Position numbers and translations under genes: made by a program
Shown here: positions 1-12,628 of the stretch, one piece after another
Position numbering within the stretch: the first letter of the stretch is position 1
Layout: each line of letters starts with the position of its first letter
Assembly (NCBI RefSeq): GCF_900635815.1
Contig: NZ_LR134173.1
Location: 1,210,001 to 1,274,000 of the forward strand
Direction: 5' to 3'
DNA from: Legionella cherrii
Lineage (GTDB): Bacteria; Pseudomonadota; Gammaproteobacteria; Legionellales; Legionellaceae
Length of the DNA stretch: 64,000 nucleotides
Notes under the pieces: generated by a model
Seen by the model: only the letters and a program-made list of their open reading frames with translations
Databases searched by the model: none
What the model was told of the DNA's origin: nothing

Positions 1-2903
<2,903 letters not shown>

Positions 2904-2952
2904 TAATCTGAATTACTTCAGATTAACTGAATGCGAATACAAGAAATTTAGG

Positions 2953-2968
2953 TTGGGCCACGGCCCAA
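2953..2968 (+). other. Hairpin in the 23S-5S spacer
   Basis: A perfect 7-bp GC-rich stem, TTGGGCC and GGCCCAA, with a 2-base loop, lies between 23S and 5S. No T-run follows on the + strand, so it does not look like an intrinsic terminator. A role in rRNA processing is likely, but this is inference. Confidence 0.5.
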
Positions 2969-2994
2969 TCTGCAAAAAAAATGTGTACTCTTTA

Positions 2995-3022
2995 TTTACC
3001 TAACGCATGATTCGGGTATAAT
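2995..3022 (+). promoter_or_regulatory. Possible sigma-70 promoter ahead of 5S rRNA
   Basis: A perfect TATAAT (3017-3022) sits 28 bases before the 5S gene, with a weak -35-like TTTACC at 2995-3000 (16-bp spacer) and a G+C-rich segment (GCGCCC) just downstream. It could give extra transcription of 5S and the following tRNAs, but a chance match in the spacer is possible. Confidence 0.35.
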
Positions 3023-3049
3023 GCGCCCATTAATCATGTTAAACCAGTT

Positions 3050-3167
3050 TTCCTGGCGACCATAGCGGTTTGGAACCACCTGACTCCATCTCGAACTCAG
3101 AAGTGAAACGAACCCGCGCCAATGATAGTGTGAGGTTTCCTCATGTGAAAGTAGGTCATCGCCAGGG
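3050..3167 (+). rRNA. rrf: 5S ribosomal RNA
   Basis: A 5S rRNA of about 118 nt. The terminal stem TCCTGGCGA / TCGCCAGG is intact and the conserved core CGAACTCAGAAGTGAAACG is present. It lies about 145 nt after 23S, the usual rrn order. Confidence 0.95.
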
Positions 3168-3239
3168 TTTTATTTAAAGTGATTTTTAGAAAGTTAAATT
3201 TCACTAGAAACCCAGTTGTAAATGGGAAAAAGCGTATAT

Positions 3240-3315
<76 letters not shown>

Positions 3316-3343
3316 TCTTATTAGGTTGGCCGTTAACAAAATG

Positions 3344-3372
3344 TTGACATTCTATTCATCTTAAAAGACAAT
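3344..3372 (+). promoter_or_regulatory. Promoter for tRNA-Tyr and downstream genes
   Basis: A consensus -35 TTGACA (3344-3349), a 17-bp spacer and a -10-like GACAAT (3367-3372, 4 of 6 matches) end about 12 nt before tRNA-Tyr. The spacing and position fit a promoter for the tRNA-Tyr/Gly/Thr-tuf unit, so that these genes need not depend on rrn read-through. Confidence 0.55.
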
Positions 3373-3384
3373 AACGTTCTTTTT

Positions 3385-3469
<85 letters not shown>

Positions 3470-3489
3470 GTTAAAAAGAAAGGATAAAA

Positions 3490-3563
3490 GCGGGTGTAGT
3501 TCAATGGTAGAACTTCAGCCTTCCAAGCTGATAGCGTGGGTTCGATTCCCATCACCCGCTCCA
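3490..3563 (+). tRNA. tRNA-Gly (anticodon TCC)
   Basis: A 74-nt cloverleaf with acceptor GCGGGTG/CACCCGC, anticodon loop CTTCCAA, T-loop GGTTCGATTCC and encoded CCA. Member of the tRNA cluster ahead of tuf. Confidence 0.96.
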
Positions 3564-3618
3564 AATTATATAAATTAGAAATATTTGCTTGTTCGTATGA
3601 ATCAGCAAGCTAATATAA

Positions 3619-3694
<76 letters not shown>

Positions 3695-3725
3695 TAATGT
3701 CAATTAGCAATGGGGAGACTTTCCA

Positions 3726-4916
3726 ATGGCGAAGGAAAAATTTGAACGTAAGAAGCCACACGTTAACGTGGGCACAATTGGTCACGTAGACCACGGTAAG
3801 ACGACATTGACAGCGGCGATTACCACAATTATGGCTAAGAAGTATGGCGGTACAGCAAAGGCATATGACCAAATTGATGCTGCGCCAGAAGAGCGTGAAC
3901 GCGGGATTACTATTTCTACGGCGCACGTAGAATATGAATCAGCAAACCGCCACTATGCACACGTGGATTGCCCAGGACATGCTGACTACGTTAAGAATAT
4001 GATTACTGGAGCGGCACAAATGGACGGAGCGATACTGGTAGTATCGGCTGCAGATGGTCCTATGCCCCAAACCAGAGAGCACATTCTGTTATCACGCCAA
4101 GTAGGTGTACCTTATATTGTTGTGTTCATGAACAAAGCAGATATGGTTGATGATCCAGAGTTATTAGAATTAGTTGAGATGGAAGTACGTGATTTGCTAA
4201 GCAGTTACGATTTCCCTGGCGATGAGATACCGATTGTTGTTGGTTCTGCATTGAAAGCATTGGAAGGAGATACAAGCGAGATTGGAGTTGCAGCCATTGA
4301 GAAATTGGTTGAGACCATGGACTCTTACATCCCTGAGCCAGTACGTAACATTGACAAAGCATTCTTGTTGCCAATTGAAGACGTATTCTCGATTTCTGGA
4401 CGCGGAACGGTAGTTACTGGTCGTGTAGAAAGTGGAATAGTCAAAGTGGGTGAAGAGATTGAGATTGTTGGTATCCGTGACACTCAAAAAACCACATGTA
4501 CAGGCGTTGAAATGTTCCGTAAGTTGTTGGACGAAGGACGCGCTGGAGATAACGTTGGCGTGTTGTTACGCGGAACGAAACGCGATGAGGTTGAGCGTGG
4601 CCAAGTATTAGCGAAGCCAGGTACAATTAAGCCGCATACAAAATTTGAAGCGGAAGTCTACGTATTATCAAAAGAAGAAGGCGGACGTCATACTCCATTC
4701 TTTAATGGATACAGACCCCAGTTTTATTTCAGAACAACAGACGTAACAGGAACCTGTGATCTGCCCTCTGGAGTAGAAATGGTAATGCCTGGTGATAACG
4801 TACAATTAACCATTCATCTGCACGCTCCTATTGCGATGGACGAAGGTTTACGTTTCGCAATTCGGGAAGGTGGCCGTACAGTTGGCGCCGGTGTTGTTGC
4901 GAAAATAATCGAGTAG
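3726..4916 (+). CDS. tuf: Elongation factor Tu, copy 1
   Basis: EF-Tu is the GTPase that brings aminoacyl-tRNA to the ribosome. The 396-aa product has the G-domain motifs GHVDHGKTT (residues 18-26), DCPGH (80-84) and NKAD (135-138) and the two C-terminal beta-barrels. It is nearly identical to the second copy at 20040-21230: the proteins differ only at residue 189 (Ala here, Pro there), and the nucleotide differences are clustered rather than spread. The ATG start follows GGGGAGACTTTCC. It lies in the tRNA-tuf-tRNA-Trp-secE-nusG arrangement typical of proteobacterial tufB loci. Confidence 0.98.
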   Translation: MAKEKFERKKPHVNVGTIGHVDHGKTTLTAAITTIMAKKYGGTAKAYDQIDAAPEERERGITISTAHVEYESANRHYAHVDCPGHADYVKNMITGAAQMDGAILVVSAADGPMPQTREHILLSRQVGVPYIVVFMNKADMVDDPELLELVEMEVRDLLSSYDFPGDEIPIVVGSALKALEGDTSEIGVAAIEKLVETMDSYIPEPVRNIDKAFLLPIEDVFSISGRGTVVTGRVESGIVKVGEEIEIVGIRDTQKTTCTGVEMFRKLLDEGRAGDNVGVLLRGTKRDEVERGQVLAKPGTIKPHTKFEAEVYVLSKEEGGRHTPFFNGYRPQFYFRTTDVTGTCDLPSGVEMVMPGDNVQLTIHLHAPIAMDEGLRFAIREGGRTVGAGVVAKIIE

Positions 4917-4931
4917 TAAAGGTAAATTTTG

Positions 4932-4960
4932 TTGGCATGAATATGAATAATTCATGCCAA
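4932..4960 (+). terminator. Hairpin after tuf copy 1
   Basis: A perfect 10-bp inverted repeat, TTGGCATGAA (4932-4941) and TTCATGCCAA (4951-4960), lies 16 nt after the tuf stop and is followed by a short T-rich stretch (TTAATTT). It may be a weak terminator or a processing site between tuf mRNA and tRNA-Trp. Confidence 0.45.
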
Positions 4961-4967
4961 TTAATTT

Positions 4968-5043
4968 AGGCCAGTAGCTCAATTGGCAGAGTGGCGGTCT
5001 CCAAAACCGCAGGTTGGGGGTTCGATTCCCTCCTGGCCTGCCA
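4968..5043 (+). tRNA. tRNA-Trp (anticodon CCA)
   Basis: A 76-nt cloverleaf with acceptor AGGCCAG/CTGGCCT, anticodon loop CTCCAAA, T-loop GGTTCGATTCC and encoded CCA. It lies 14 nt before secE, the order usual in gammaproteobacteria. Confidence 0.96.
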
Positions 5044-5057
5044 ACTTACAAGTGAAT

Positions 5058-5429
5058 ATGAAAAGTTCGAACGAAAATCAAAGTAATACTAAAGATTTAT
5101 TATCATGGATGTCTGTAGTTCTTATTACTGCAGCAGCATTTTTTTGCACCTATTACTATACTTTTTCAGGTCCCATTCAGTCGATAGTATGGCTTGTATG
5201 GTTGTTGTTGTCTTTATTCTTTGCCTACATGACATCTGCGGGCAAACAAGTATTTAAATTTGCTCAAGAATCAAAAGTTGAATTGTTAAAAGTTGTTTGG
5301 CCTACTCGCCAAGAAACGATACAAACAACAACCATTGTCATCGTTATGGTTGCAGTAACCGGATTCATACTCTGGGGAGTTGATTCAGTAATGATGTGGG
5401 CAATTGCTAAAATAACGCATTTAGGGTGA
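5058..5429 (+). CDS. secE: Preprotein translocase subunit SecE
   Basis: SecE is the clamp subunit of the SecYEG translocon in the inner membrane. The 123-aa product has three predicted membrane segments (about 17-35, 40-58 and 88-112) and the conserved cytoplasmic amphipathic helix [15 protein letters not shown] (about 73-87) before the last segment, as in the long three-helix SecE of E. coli. The frame is open upstream into tRNA-Trp, but the ATG at 5058 is the first start outside the tRNA. The stop overlaps the possible GTG start of nusG at 5426. Confidence 0.95.
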   Translation: MKSSNENQSNTKDLLSWMSVVLITAAAFFCTYYYTFSGPIQSIVWLVWLLLSLFFAYMTSAGKQVFKFAQESKVELLKVVWPTRQETIQTTTIVIVMVAVTGFILWGVDSVMMWAIAKITHLG

Positions 5430-5434
5430 ATTCG

Positions 5435-5980
5435 GTGGAAGAACACAAATCGAAACAATGGTACGTCGTACATGCCTATTCAGGTTATGAAAATTTCGTT
5501 ATGCGTGAAATAAAATCTCGTGCACAGCACCACAATTTGGAAGATAAAATTGGTGAAGTTGTGGTCCCATCAGAAGAAGTGGTTGAAATGCGTTCGGGGC
5601 AAAAGCGCAAAAGCACACGTAAATTTTTCCCTGGCTATGTTTTAGTAAACATGGTTATGGATGATCAAACTTGGCATATGATAAGAGCAATCCCTCGAGT
5701 TCTCGGTTTTATTGGTGGAACCAGCCAGACTCCAACACCTATTACTGATAAAGAAGCTCGTGCAATTATGCAACGTGTTGAAGATGGTGTTACAAAACCA
5801 AGACCAAAAATTCTCTTTGAACCCGGTGAAGTCGTTCGCGTCAAAGAGGGTCCATTTGTTGACTTTAATGGAGTGGTTGAAGAAGTCAATTATGAGAAAA
5901 ATAGATTAAGAGTAGCAGTGTTGATTTTTGGACGCTCTACTCCAGTAGAACTTGAATTCAGTCAAGTTGAGAAAACTTAG
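5435..5980 (+). CDS. nusG: Transcription termination/antitermination factor NusG
   Basis: NusG binds RNA polymerase through its N-terminal NGN domain and Rho or ribosomal S10 through its C-terminal KOW domain. Seen here are the NGN domain ([11 protein letters not shown], about 9-19), the highly conserved FFPGYVLV, and the KOW domain with [13 protein letters not shown] and DFNGVVEEV near the end. The GTG at 5435 is chosen because AGGG (5423-5426) lies 8 nt upstream and the resulting 181 aa equals the E. coli length. An in-frame GTG at 5426 overlapping the secE stop is the alternative (184 aa). Confidence 0.95.
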   Translation: MEEHKSKQWYVVHAYSGYENFVMREIKSRAQHHNLEDKIGEVVVPSEEVVEMRSGQKRKSTRKFFPGYVLVNMVMDDQTWHMIRAIPRVLGFIGGTSQTPTPITDKEARAIMQRVEDGVTKPRPKILFEPGEVVRVKEGPFVDFNGVVEEVNYEKNRLRVAVLIFGRSTPVELEFSQVEKT

Positions 5981-5991
5981 TTCGCTAAGGT

Positions 5992-6034
5992 GCCCTGATA
6001 AGTCTTTTTAATCTTAATAAGAATTATTCAGGGC
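5992..6034 (+). terminator. Hairpin between nusG and rplK
   Basis: GCCCTGA (5992-5998) can pair with TCAGGGC (6028-6034), with further partial pairing inside and TATTTTGTG after it. The long loop and poor T-run make it a weak terminator or attenuator between secE-nusG and rplKA. Confidence 0.4.
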
Positions 6035-6120
6035 TATTTTGTGTAAAAGGGGAGCTGAAGTTAATAAAGGAAAGTCAACTTTTCTTTAAATGCTCGGCGT
6101 ATGACCCATAAGGAGTAAAC

Positions 6121-6555
6121 ATGGCAAAAAAAGTAGAAGCATATATCAAGTTGCAAATTCCAGCTGGTAAAGCAAACCCAAGTCCACCAGTAGGCCCAGC
6201 ATTAGGTCAACGTGGTGTTAACATTATGGAATTTTGTAAAGCATTTAACGCCGCTACACAACAAATGGAGCAAGGATTACCCACTCCTGTTGTAATTACT
6301 GTATACAGTGATCGTAGCTTTACCTTTATTACTAAAACACCACCAGCTTCAGTCCTTCTGAAGAAAGCTGCGGGTATTCAAAGTGGAAGTGGTACACCTA
6401 ATACTAAAAAAGTGGCAAAACTTAACGTCAAGCAACTTGAAGAAATTGCGAAGATTAAGGAACCTGATTTAACTGCAGCAAGCTTAGCAGCAGCAGTAAG
6501 AAGTATCGCAGGTACTGCACGCAGTATGGGTATTGACGTTGAAGGTTTAGAATAA
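6121..6555 (+). CDS. rplK: Large ribosomal protein L11
   Basis: L11 binds the GTPase-associated region of 23S rRNA and is needed for RelA stimulation by uncharged tRNA. The 144-aa product has the N-terminal [20 protein letters not shown] signature and the C-terminal rRNA-binding region with [14 protein letters not shown] precedes the ATG by 5 nt. It starts the rplKA pair; L1, the next gene product, is the known autoregulator of this pair in E. coli. Confidence 0.97.
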   Translation: MAKKVEAYIKLQIPAGKANPSPPVGPALGQRGVNIMEFCKAFNAATQQMEQGLPTPVVITVYSDRSFTFITKTPPASVLLKKAAGIQSGSGTPNTKKVAKLNVKQLEEIAKIKEPDLTAASLAAAVRSIAGTARSMGIDVEGLE

Positions 6556-6565
6556 GGGGGTTGCC

Positions 6566-7261
6566 ATGGCTAGAGTATCTAAGAAACAGAAAAAGATTTT
6601 AGAGACCATTAAACAAAATCATTTATATAGTGCTAGTGAAGCAATTAACCTTTTAAAACAATTTGCTTCAACTAAATTTCGTGAAAGTTTAGATATTAGC
6701 GTTAATTTAGGTGTTGATCCTCGTAAATCTGATCAAGTAGTTCGTTCTTCAACTAACTTACCTAAAGGTACTGGAAAAGTTGTGCGTGTAGCTGTATTTG
6801 CCCAGGGCGAAAATGCTACTAAAGCTAAAGAAGCTGGTGCTGATATTGTTGGATTTGAGGATTTAGCTGATAAAATTAAAGGCGGCGCGATGGACTTTGA
6901 TGTCGTTATTGCCACGCCAGATGCAATGCGTATCGTTGGTCAATTAGGTCAAGTTTTAGGTCCAAGAGGCTTAATGCCTAACCCCAAAGTCGGTACCGTA
7001 ACTACCAACGTTGAAGCTGCTGTTAAGGATGCAAAATCAGGTCAAGTACGTTACAGAACTGATAAGAATGGTATTATTCACTGTACAGTAGGCAAAGTAG
7101 ATTTTACCGCTGAAGACATCATTGAAAATATTGTTGCTTTAATTAATGACCTAAAAAAGGCCAAGCCGACTTCGTCAAAAGGTCAATATTTAAAGAAAAT
7201 ATCTTTATCTACAACAATGGGGCCCGGTATAGCTATTGATATTTCATCAATACCTGTGTAA
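6566..7261 (+). CDS. rplA: Large ribosomal protein L1
   Basis: L1 forms the mobile L1 stalk that helps release deacylated tRNA, and represses translation of its own operon in E. coli. The 231-aa product carries the family signature around [15 protein letters not shown] and the C-terminal [11 protein letters not shown]. It starts 10 nt after the rplK stop behind AAGGGGG. Confidence 0.97.
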   Translation: MARVSKKQKKILETIKQNHLYSASEAINLLKQFASTKFRESLDISVNLGVDPRKSDQVVRSSTNLPKGTGKVVRVAVFAQGENATKAKEAGADIVGFEDLADKIKGGAMDFDVVIATPDAMRIVGQLGQVLGPRGLMPNPKVGTVTTNVEAAVKDAKSGQVRYRTDKNGIIHCTVGKVDFTAEDIIENIVALINDLKKAKPTSSKGQYLKKISLSTTMGPGIAIDISSIPV

Positions 7262-7287
7262 TATAACCACCCATTTTTTAGGAATTC

Positions 7288-7400
7288 ACGGCATAGATTT
7301 GGTTCCATGCCGTCGAAGACCGCAGGTGCTAACGCTTAATTTCCTGCGCAGACGGTGAACCGGCTCCAATTTAATATAAAGAGACGGCCACCATAACTGG
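7288..7400 (+). promoter_or_regulatory. L10 leader (rplJ autoregulatory RNA)
   Basis: The 178-nt gap before rplJ contains the hallmark of the ribosomal L10 leader. CCGTC (7310-7314) pairs with GACGG (7351-7355), enclosing GAAGAC and an inner stem CGCAGG (7321-7326)/CCTGCG (7343-7348); GGTGAACC follows. In E. coli the L10-L7/L12 complex binds this structure and blocks rplJ translation. A nearby GGCAT/ATGCC helix competes for the 5' arm. Identification rests on primary motif and base pairing as seen, not on a covariance search. Confidence 0.8.
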
Positions 7401-7439
7401 CAAATCCTTGCGATTTGTATACATTAGGAGGTCAGTAAC

Positions 7440-7964
7440 GTGACATTAAATTTAGCTGAAAAAAAAGCTGTTGTTGAAGAAGTGACTGCGGTCGCCTCAA
7501 AGGCTATTTCGGCAGTAGTTGCTGATTATCGTGGTTTAACCGTTAATCAAATGACGCATTTACGTAGTGAAGCACGCAAATCAGGTGTTTATCTTCGAGT
7601 TGTAAGAAATACTTTAACAAGAAGAGCTTTTAAAGACACTGAGTTTGAATGCCTGAATGACTTGCTTGTTGGCCCGTTGTTCATCGCATTATCACTGGAA
7701 GCACCTAGTGACGCTGCAAGACTGCTTAAAGAATTCACTAAGACATTTGAAAAACTTGAGATCAAAGCATTATCAGTTGGCGGAAAAGTATATAAGGCAG
7801 ATCAAATTGATGCTGTTGCTAGCTTGCCGACTCGTGATGAAGCGATTGCCAAGTTGATGTATGTGATGAAAGCGCCAGTTGAGAAATTTGTCAGAACTCT
7901 TGCTGAGCCACATGCTAAATTAGTAAGAACCTTAGCAGCAGTAAAAGATAAAAAAGCAGGTTAA
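7440..7964 (+). CDS. rplJ: Large ribosomal protein L10
   Basis: L10 is the stalk base that anchors L7/L12 dimers to 23S rRNA. The 174-aa product has the typical N-terminal [16 protein letters not shown] segment, RNTLTRRAF and a helical C-terminus that binds L7/L12. The GTG start is supported by a strong AGGAGGT (7426-7432) 7 nt upstream. It is preceded by its autoregulatory leader and followed by rplL. Confidence 0.97.
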   Translation: MTLNLAEKKAVVEEVTAVASKAISAVVADYRGLTVNQMTHLRSEARKSGVYLRVVRNTLTRRAFKDTEFECLNDLLVGPLFIALSLEAPSDAARLLKEFTKTFEKLEIKALSVGGKVYKADQIDAVASLPTRDEAIAKLMYVMKAPVEKFVRTLAEPHAKLVRTLAAVKDKKAG

Positions 7965-8005
7965 ATCATTTAATCATTAAATTAATTTTAAATCAGGAGC
8001 TAGTA

Positions 8006-8386
8006 ATGGCTGTGTCAAAAAATGATATTTTAGAAACCATAGCAAATATGTCTGTTATGGAAGTTGTTGAATTAATCGAAGCTATGGAAGAGAAATTTAA
8101 CGTTTCTGCTGCCGCTGCTGCTGTTGCTGTTGCTGCTCCAGCTGCTGGTGGTGCTGCTGCCGCTGCTGAAGAACAAACTGAGTTTACAGTTGTTATGACC
8201 AGCTTTGGCGCTAATAAAGTAAACGTTATTAAAGCAGTTCGTGGTATTACTGGTCTTGGCTTGAAAGAAGCTAAAGATTTAGTAGAGGGTGCTCCTTCAA
8301 CTATTAAAGAAGGTGTATCTAAAGATGAAGCTGCTAATATCAAGAAAGAACTTGAAGAAGCTGGTGCTTCAGTAGAAGTTAAATAA
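8006..8386 (+). CDS. rplL: Large ribosomal protein L7/L12
   Basis: The multi-copy stalk protein that recruits translational GTPases. The 126-aa product shows the N-terminal dimerisation domain ([17 protein letters not shown]), an unusually alanine-rich flexible hinge (about residues 33-53) and the C-terminal domain with [31 protein letters not shown] precedes the ATG. Confidence 0.97.
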   Translation: MAVSKNDILETIANMSVMEVVELIEAMEEKFNVSAAAAAVAVAAPAAGGAAAAAEEQTEFTVVMTSFGANKVNVIKAVRGITGLGLKEAKDLVEGAPSTIKEGVSKDEAANIKKELEEAGASVEVK

Positions 8387-8409
8387 TAAAATTATATCAG
8401 TGAGATAGG

Positions 8410-8435
8410 ACCCAGCCATGGTTTCATGGCTGGGT
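8410..8435 (+). terminator. Attenuator-type hairpin between rplL and rpoB
   Basis: A perfect 11-bp stem, ACCCAGCCATG (8410-8420) and CATGGCTGGGT (8425-8435), with a GTTT loop is followed by only a short T-run (TTTACGTG). E. coli also has a partial terminator and processing site at this junction that lowers rpoBC expression relative to the stalk genes; the same role is likely here. Confidence 0.65.
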
Positions 8436-8476
8436 TTACGTGTTTGAAGTCATCAATAATTTACAGAGGAAACACC

Positions 8477-11400
8477 ATGGCCGTTGCAGAAGCTAAACCT
8501 CAATATTCGCATGCTGAGAAAAAACGATTTCGCAAAAGCTTTGGTACGCAGGCCGATAAAATGGCAATACCAAATCTGCTTGAAATTCAATTAAAATCAT
8601 ATAGAGATTTTCTTCAGGCTGATAGCAAGTCAAATGAACACTTTAATACAGGATTGCATGCTGCATTTTCTTCTGTATTCCCCATTGAAAGCTTTTCTGG
8701 CAATGCACGATTAGAGTATGTTGGTTACAAATTGGGTGAACCAGCATTCGATGTTCGTGAATGCAAATTAAGAGGCTTAACTTATTCTGCGCCACTAAGA
8801 GTTAAAATCAGACTTGTTGTCCTTGATAAAGATGCAAGTGAGGATCCCAAGCCAATCAAGGATATTAGAGAACAAGATGTTTTTATGGGTGAGATCCCTT
8901 TAATGACCGATGTAGGTACGTTTGTTGTAAACGGTACCGAGAGAGTCGTTGTTTCTCAATTACATCGTTCCCCAGGTGTTATATTTGAACATGATAAAGG
9001 CAAAACTCATTCATCTGGTAAGTTATTATATTCTGCACGCATTATACCCTACCGTGGTTCCTGGTTAGATTTTGAATTCGACCCGAAAGATTGTGTTTAC
9101 GTTCGAATTGATAGAAGACGTAAACTTCCTGTCAGTATCCTTTTAAGAGCTTTAGGATATGAAACAGAAGATATTCTTAACGAATTTTTTGAAATGACAA
9201 GTTGCCATCTGAAAAATGGCGAATATCATATTGATCTGATTCCTCAAAGATTACGAGGTGAAATTGCTTCATTTGATATCCATGTTCCCGGAACTGGAGA
9301 ACTAATTGTAGAGCAAGGCAGAAGAATCACTGCGCGCCATATCAAACAAATGGAAAAAGCGCAGATGAAAGATCTGATCGTTCCACGTGACTATTTGATA
9401 GGAAAGACCTTAGCTAAAAATATAATCGATACTTCTACCGGAGAATTTATTGCTCAGGCAAATGATGAAGTAACTGATGAGCTACTTGATGTAATGGCTT
9501 CTAATGGAATCCATGAATTTAACATGATTTATACAAATGACTTGGATCATGGTTCATATATATCAGACACATTGAAAATTGATCCTACTTCAAGTCAGTT
9601 GGAGGCGCTTGTTGAAATTTATCGCATGATGCGTCCTGGTGAACCACCAACTAAAGAAGCTGCTGAAGCTTTATTTAAAAACTTATTTTTTGTTGATGAA
9701 CGTTATGATCTATCCGCCGTTGGTAGAATGAAGTTTAACCGACGTGTTGGAAGAAAAAATGATGATGGCCCAGGTACTTTGACTAAAGAAGATATAATGG
9801 CTGTGATCAAGACATTGATCGACATTAGAAATGGTATTGGTATGGTTGATGATATTGACCACCTTGGTAACCGAAGGGTTCGAAGTGTTGGTGAAATGAC
9901 TGAAAACCAATTCAGAGTTGGGCTTGTACGTGTAGAACGAGCTGTTAAGGAGCGCTTGAGTTTAGTTGAATCAGAAAATCTTATGCCACAAGATTTAATT
10001 AATGCAAAACCTGTTTCAGCTGCAATTAAAGAGTTCTTTGGTTCAAGCCAGTTATCACAATTTATGGATCAGGTTAACCCCTTATCTGGCGTTACCCATA
10101 AGCGAAGAGTTTCAGCATTAGGCCCAGGTGGTTTAACACGTGAACGTGCAGGGTTTGAGGTACGTGACGTACATACCACACACTATGGTCGAGTATGTCC
10201 TATTGAAACTCCCGAAGGTCCGAACATCGGTTTGATCAACTCATTGTCTGTTTATGCTAGAACCAATGACTATGGATTTATTGAAACTCCATGTCGTAAG
10301 GTTGTTAATGGTCGTGTGACTGATGAGATTGAATATCTATCAGCTATCGAAGAAGTTGACCAGTATATCGCACAATCAAGTGTAGCTCTTGATAAAGATG
10401 GAAATATCCTTGCAGATTTAGTTCCATGTAGACATCAAAACGAGTTCTCGTTAACTACACCTGATAATATTAACTACATGGATATTTCTCCAAAGCAAAT
10501 CGTTTCTGTAGCTGCATCCCTAATTCCATTCTTAGAGCATGATGATGCGAACCGTGCTTTGATGGGATCAAACATGCAGCGGCAAGCAGTACCCACCTTG
10601 CGTTCTGAAAAACCTCTGGTAGGCACAGGAATGGAACGTATTGTTGCTTCAGACTCAGGTGTATCTGTAGTTGCAAAACGTGGTGGAGTAATCGATCTTG
10701 TTGACGCATCACGTATTGTGGTTCGCGTGAATGATGATGAGACTACTGCTGGTGAAACTGGGGTTGATATTTACAATCTCACCAAGTACTTCCGTTCGAA
10801 CCAGGATACATGTATTAACCAGCGTCCAATCGTTAATACGGGTGATATCATACAAAGAGGAGACATCTTAGCTGATGGCCCTTGTACTGATATGGGTGAA
10901 CTTGCATTAGGTCAGAATTTACTAGTCGCTTTTATGCCTTGGAATGGTTATAACTTTGAGGACTCTATCCTCATATCTGAGCGCATTGTACAAGATGACC
11001 GTTTCACCACGATTCATATAGAAGAATTAACATGTATTGCTCGTGATACTAAATTAGGTACTGAAGAAATCACCGCAGACATACCAAATGTTGGTGAATC
11101 AGCACTTTCAAATCTTGATGAGTCTGGAGTGGTATTTATTGGTGCGGAAGTTAAAGCTGGTGATATTTTAGTCGGAAAAGTTACACCTAAAGGTGAAACC
11201 CAACTGACTCCTGAAGAGAAATTGCTTCGTGCAATTTTCGGGGAAAAGGCTTCTGATGTTAAAGACTCTTCACTTCGCGTTCCATCAGGAATGAACGGTA
11301 CTGTGATTGATGTACAAGTATTTACGCGTGATGGTTTAGAGAAAGATGCTCGCGCAAAAAGCATTGAAGAAGAACATCTAGCTCGAGTCCGTAAAGACCT

Positions 11401-12583
11401 CGTTGACGAGCGACGTATTCGTGAAGAAGATATCTATCATCGTGTAGCTAACATTGTCCTTGATAAAGTAGCAACAGGTGGTCCAGGAAATCTCAAACCA
11501 GGTTCCAAAATAAATCAGGAATACTTGGATAAAATAGGTAGAGACAAATGGTTTGATATTCGTCTTGAAAACGATGTGATTAGCCAACAATTAGAACAAC
11601 TTTCAAAACAATTGGAAATGTTGTCTAAAGAAATGGAAAAACGCTTTAACGACAGTCGTAAGAAAATAATCCAGGGTGATGATTTAGCTCCTGGTGTTTT
11701 AAAAATTGTTAAAGTATATCTTGCTGTGAAGAGAAGAATCCAACCAGGCGACAAGATGGCTGGTCGACATGGAAACAAAGGGGTTATCTCTATTGTAGTC
11801 CCTGTTGAAGATATGCCTCATATGGAAGATGGTACAGCAGTTGATATCGTTTTAAATCCGTTGGGCGTACCGTCTCGTATGAACATTGGACAGGTTCTTG
11901 AAACACATCTTGGTTTAGCTGCTAAAGGGTTAGGTAATAAAATTGCACAAATGCTCGATTCGAAACAAAATGCAGACGAAATCAGATCCTTCTTAGGCAA
12001 AATATACAACCATGATGGTGTCCAAAGAGTGCATTTAGATTCTTTGAATGACGAAGAGATGCTCCGATTGGCAGATAATCTGCGTGCAGGTGTACCGATG
12101 GCAACACCTGTGTTTGATGGTGCTTCCGAAGAAGAGATAAAAAGTATGCTGCAGCTGGCGGACTTGTCTTCTGATGGTAAAACCTTTTTGATCGATGGTA
12201 GAACAGGAAACAGATTTGATAACCCAGTTACTGTAGGTTACATGTACATGTTGAAACTAAACCATTTAGTTGATGATAAGATGCATGCTCGTTCGACTGG
12301 TTCATACAGCCTGGTAACACAACAGCCGCTAGGTGGTAAAGCACAGTTTGGGGGACAACGCTTTGGGGAGATGGAAGTATGGGCTCTCGAAGCATATGGC
12401 GCAGCTTATACATTACAGGAAATGTTGACTGTGAAATCAGATGACGTTGGAGGTAGAACAAAGATCTACAAAAATATTGTCGATGGCGATCATCGTATGG
12501 ACCCAGGAATGCCAGAATCTTTCAACGTACTATTGAAAGAAATCCGTGCCTTGGGAATAGATATCGAACTCGAACACGATTAA
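8477..12583 (+). CDS. rpoB: RNA polymerase beta subunit
   Basis: Catalytic beta subunit of RNA polymerase, 1368 aa from the ATG at 8477, which has AGAGGA 6 nt upstream; an upstream ATG at 8426 lies inside the preceding hairpin and is rejected. The rifampicin pocket ([11 protein letters not shown] ... [13 protein letters not shown]) keeps the residues equivalent to E. coli D516, H526, R529 and S531, with changes at N518 (Val), E523 (Gly) and I524 (Val). The C-terminus has [25 protein letters not shown], the beta-beta' interface. It is followed after 45 nt by rpoC. Confidence 0.98.
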   Translation: MAVAEAKPQYSHAEKKRFRKSFGTQADKMAIPNLLEIQLKSYRDFLQADSKSNEHFNTGLHAAFSSVFPIESFSGNARLEYVGYKLGEPAFDVRECKLRGLTYSAPLRVKIRLVVLDKDASEDPKPIKDIREQDVFMGEIPLMTDVGTFVVNGTERVVVSQLHRSPGVIFEHDKGKTHSSGKLLYSARIIPYRGSWLDFEFDPKDCVYVRIDRRRKLPVSILLRALGYETEDILNEFFEMTSCHLKNGEYHIDLIPQRLRGEIASFDIHVPGTGELIVEQGRRITARHIKQMEKAQMKDLIVPRDYLIGKTLAKNIIDTSTGEFIAQANDEVTDELLDVMASNGIHEFNMIYTNDLDHGSYISDTLKIDPTSSQLEALVEIYRMMRPGEPPTKEAAEALFKNLFFVDERYDLSAVGRMKFNRRVGRKNDDGPGTLTKEDIMAVIKTLIDIRNGIGMVDDIDHLGNRRVRSVGEMTENQFRVGLVRVERAVKERLSLVESENLMPQDLINAKPVSAAIKEFFGSSQLSQFMDQVNPLSGVTHKRRVSALGPGGLTRERAGFEVRDVHTTHYGRVCPIETPEGPNIGLINSLSVYARTNDYGFIETPCRKVVNGRVTDEIEYLSAIEEVDQYIAQSSVALDKDGNILADLVPCRHQNEFSLTTPDNINYMDISPKQIVSVAASLIPFLEHDDANRALMGSNMQRQAVPTLRSEKPLVGTGMERIVASDSGVSVVAKRGGVIDLVDASRIVVRVNDDETTAGETGVDIYNLTKYFRSNQDTCINQRPIVNTGDIIQRGDILADGPCTDMGELALGQNLLVAFMPWNGYNFEDSILISERIVQDDRFTTIHIEELTCIARDTKLGTEEITADIPNVGESALSNLDESGVVFIGAEVKAGDILVGKVTPKGETQLTPEEKLLRAIFGEKASDVKDSSLRVPSGMNGTVIDVQVFTRDGLEKDARAKSIEEEHLARVRKDLVDERRIREEDIYHRVANIVLDKVATGGPGNLKPGSKINQEYLDKIGRDKWFDIRLENDVISQQLEQLSKQLEMLSKEMEKRFNDSRKKIIQGDDLAPGVLKIVKVYLAVKRRIQPGDKMAGRHGNKGVISIVVPVEDMPHMEDGTAVDIVLNPLGVPSRMNIGQVLETHLGLAAKGLGNKIAQMLDSKQNADEIRSFLGKIYNHDGVQRVHLDSLNDEEMLRLADNLRAGVPMATPVFDGASEEEIKSMLQLADLSSDGKTFLIDGRTGNRFDNPVTVGYMYMLKLNHLVDDKMHARSTGSYSLVTQQPLGGKAQFGGQRFGEMEVWALEAYGAAYTLQEMLTVKSDDVGGRTKIYKNIVDGDHRMDPGMPESFNVLLKEIRALGIDIELEHD

Positions 12584-12628
12584 TTTTCAGCGTTAAATAC
12601 TGATTAACAAATTTTTGGAGGCATAGAC

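Noticed and set aside
4983..5057. Upstream extension of secE into tRNA-Trp
   Set aside because: The added 25 residues would be encoded by the tRNA itself; the ATG at 5058 gives the family length.
7993..8343. Minus-strand frame opposite rplL
   Set aside because: Mirror of the alanine-rich L7/L12 hinge; low complexity and antisense to a certain gene.
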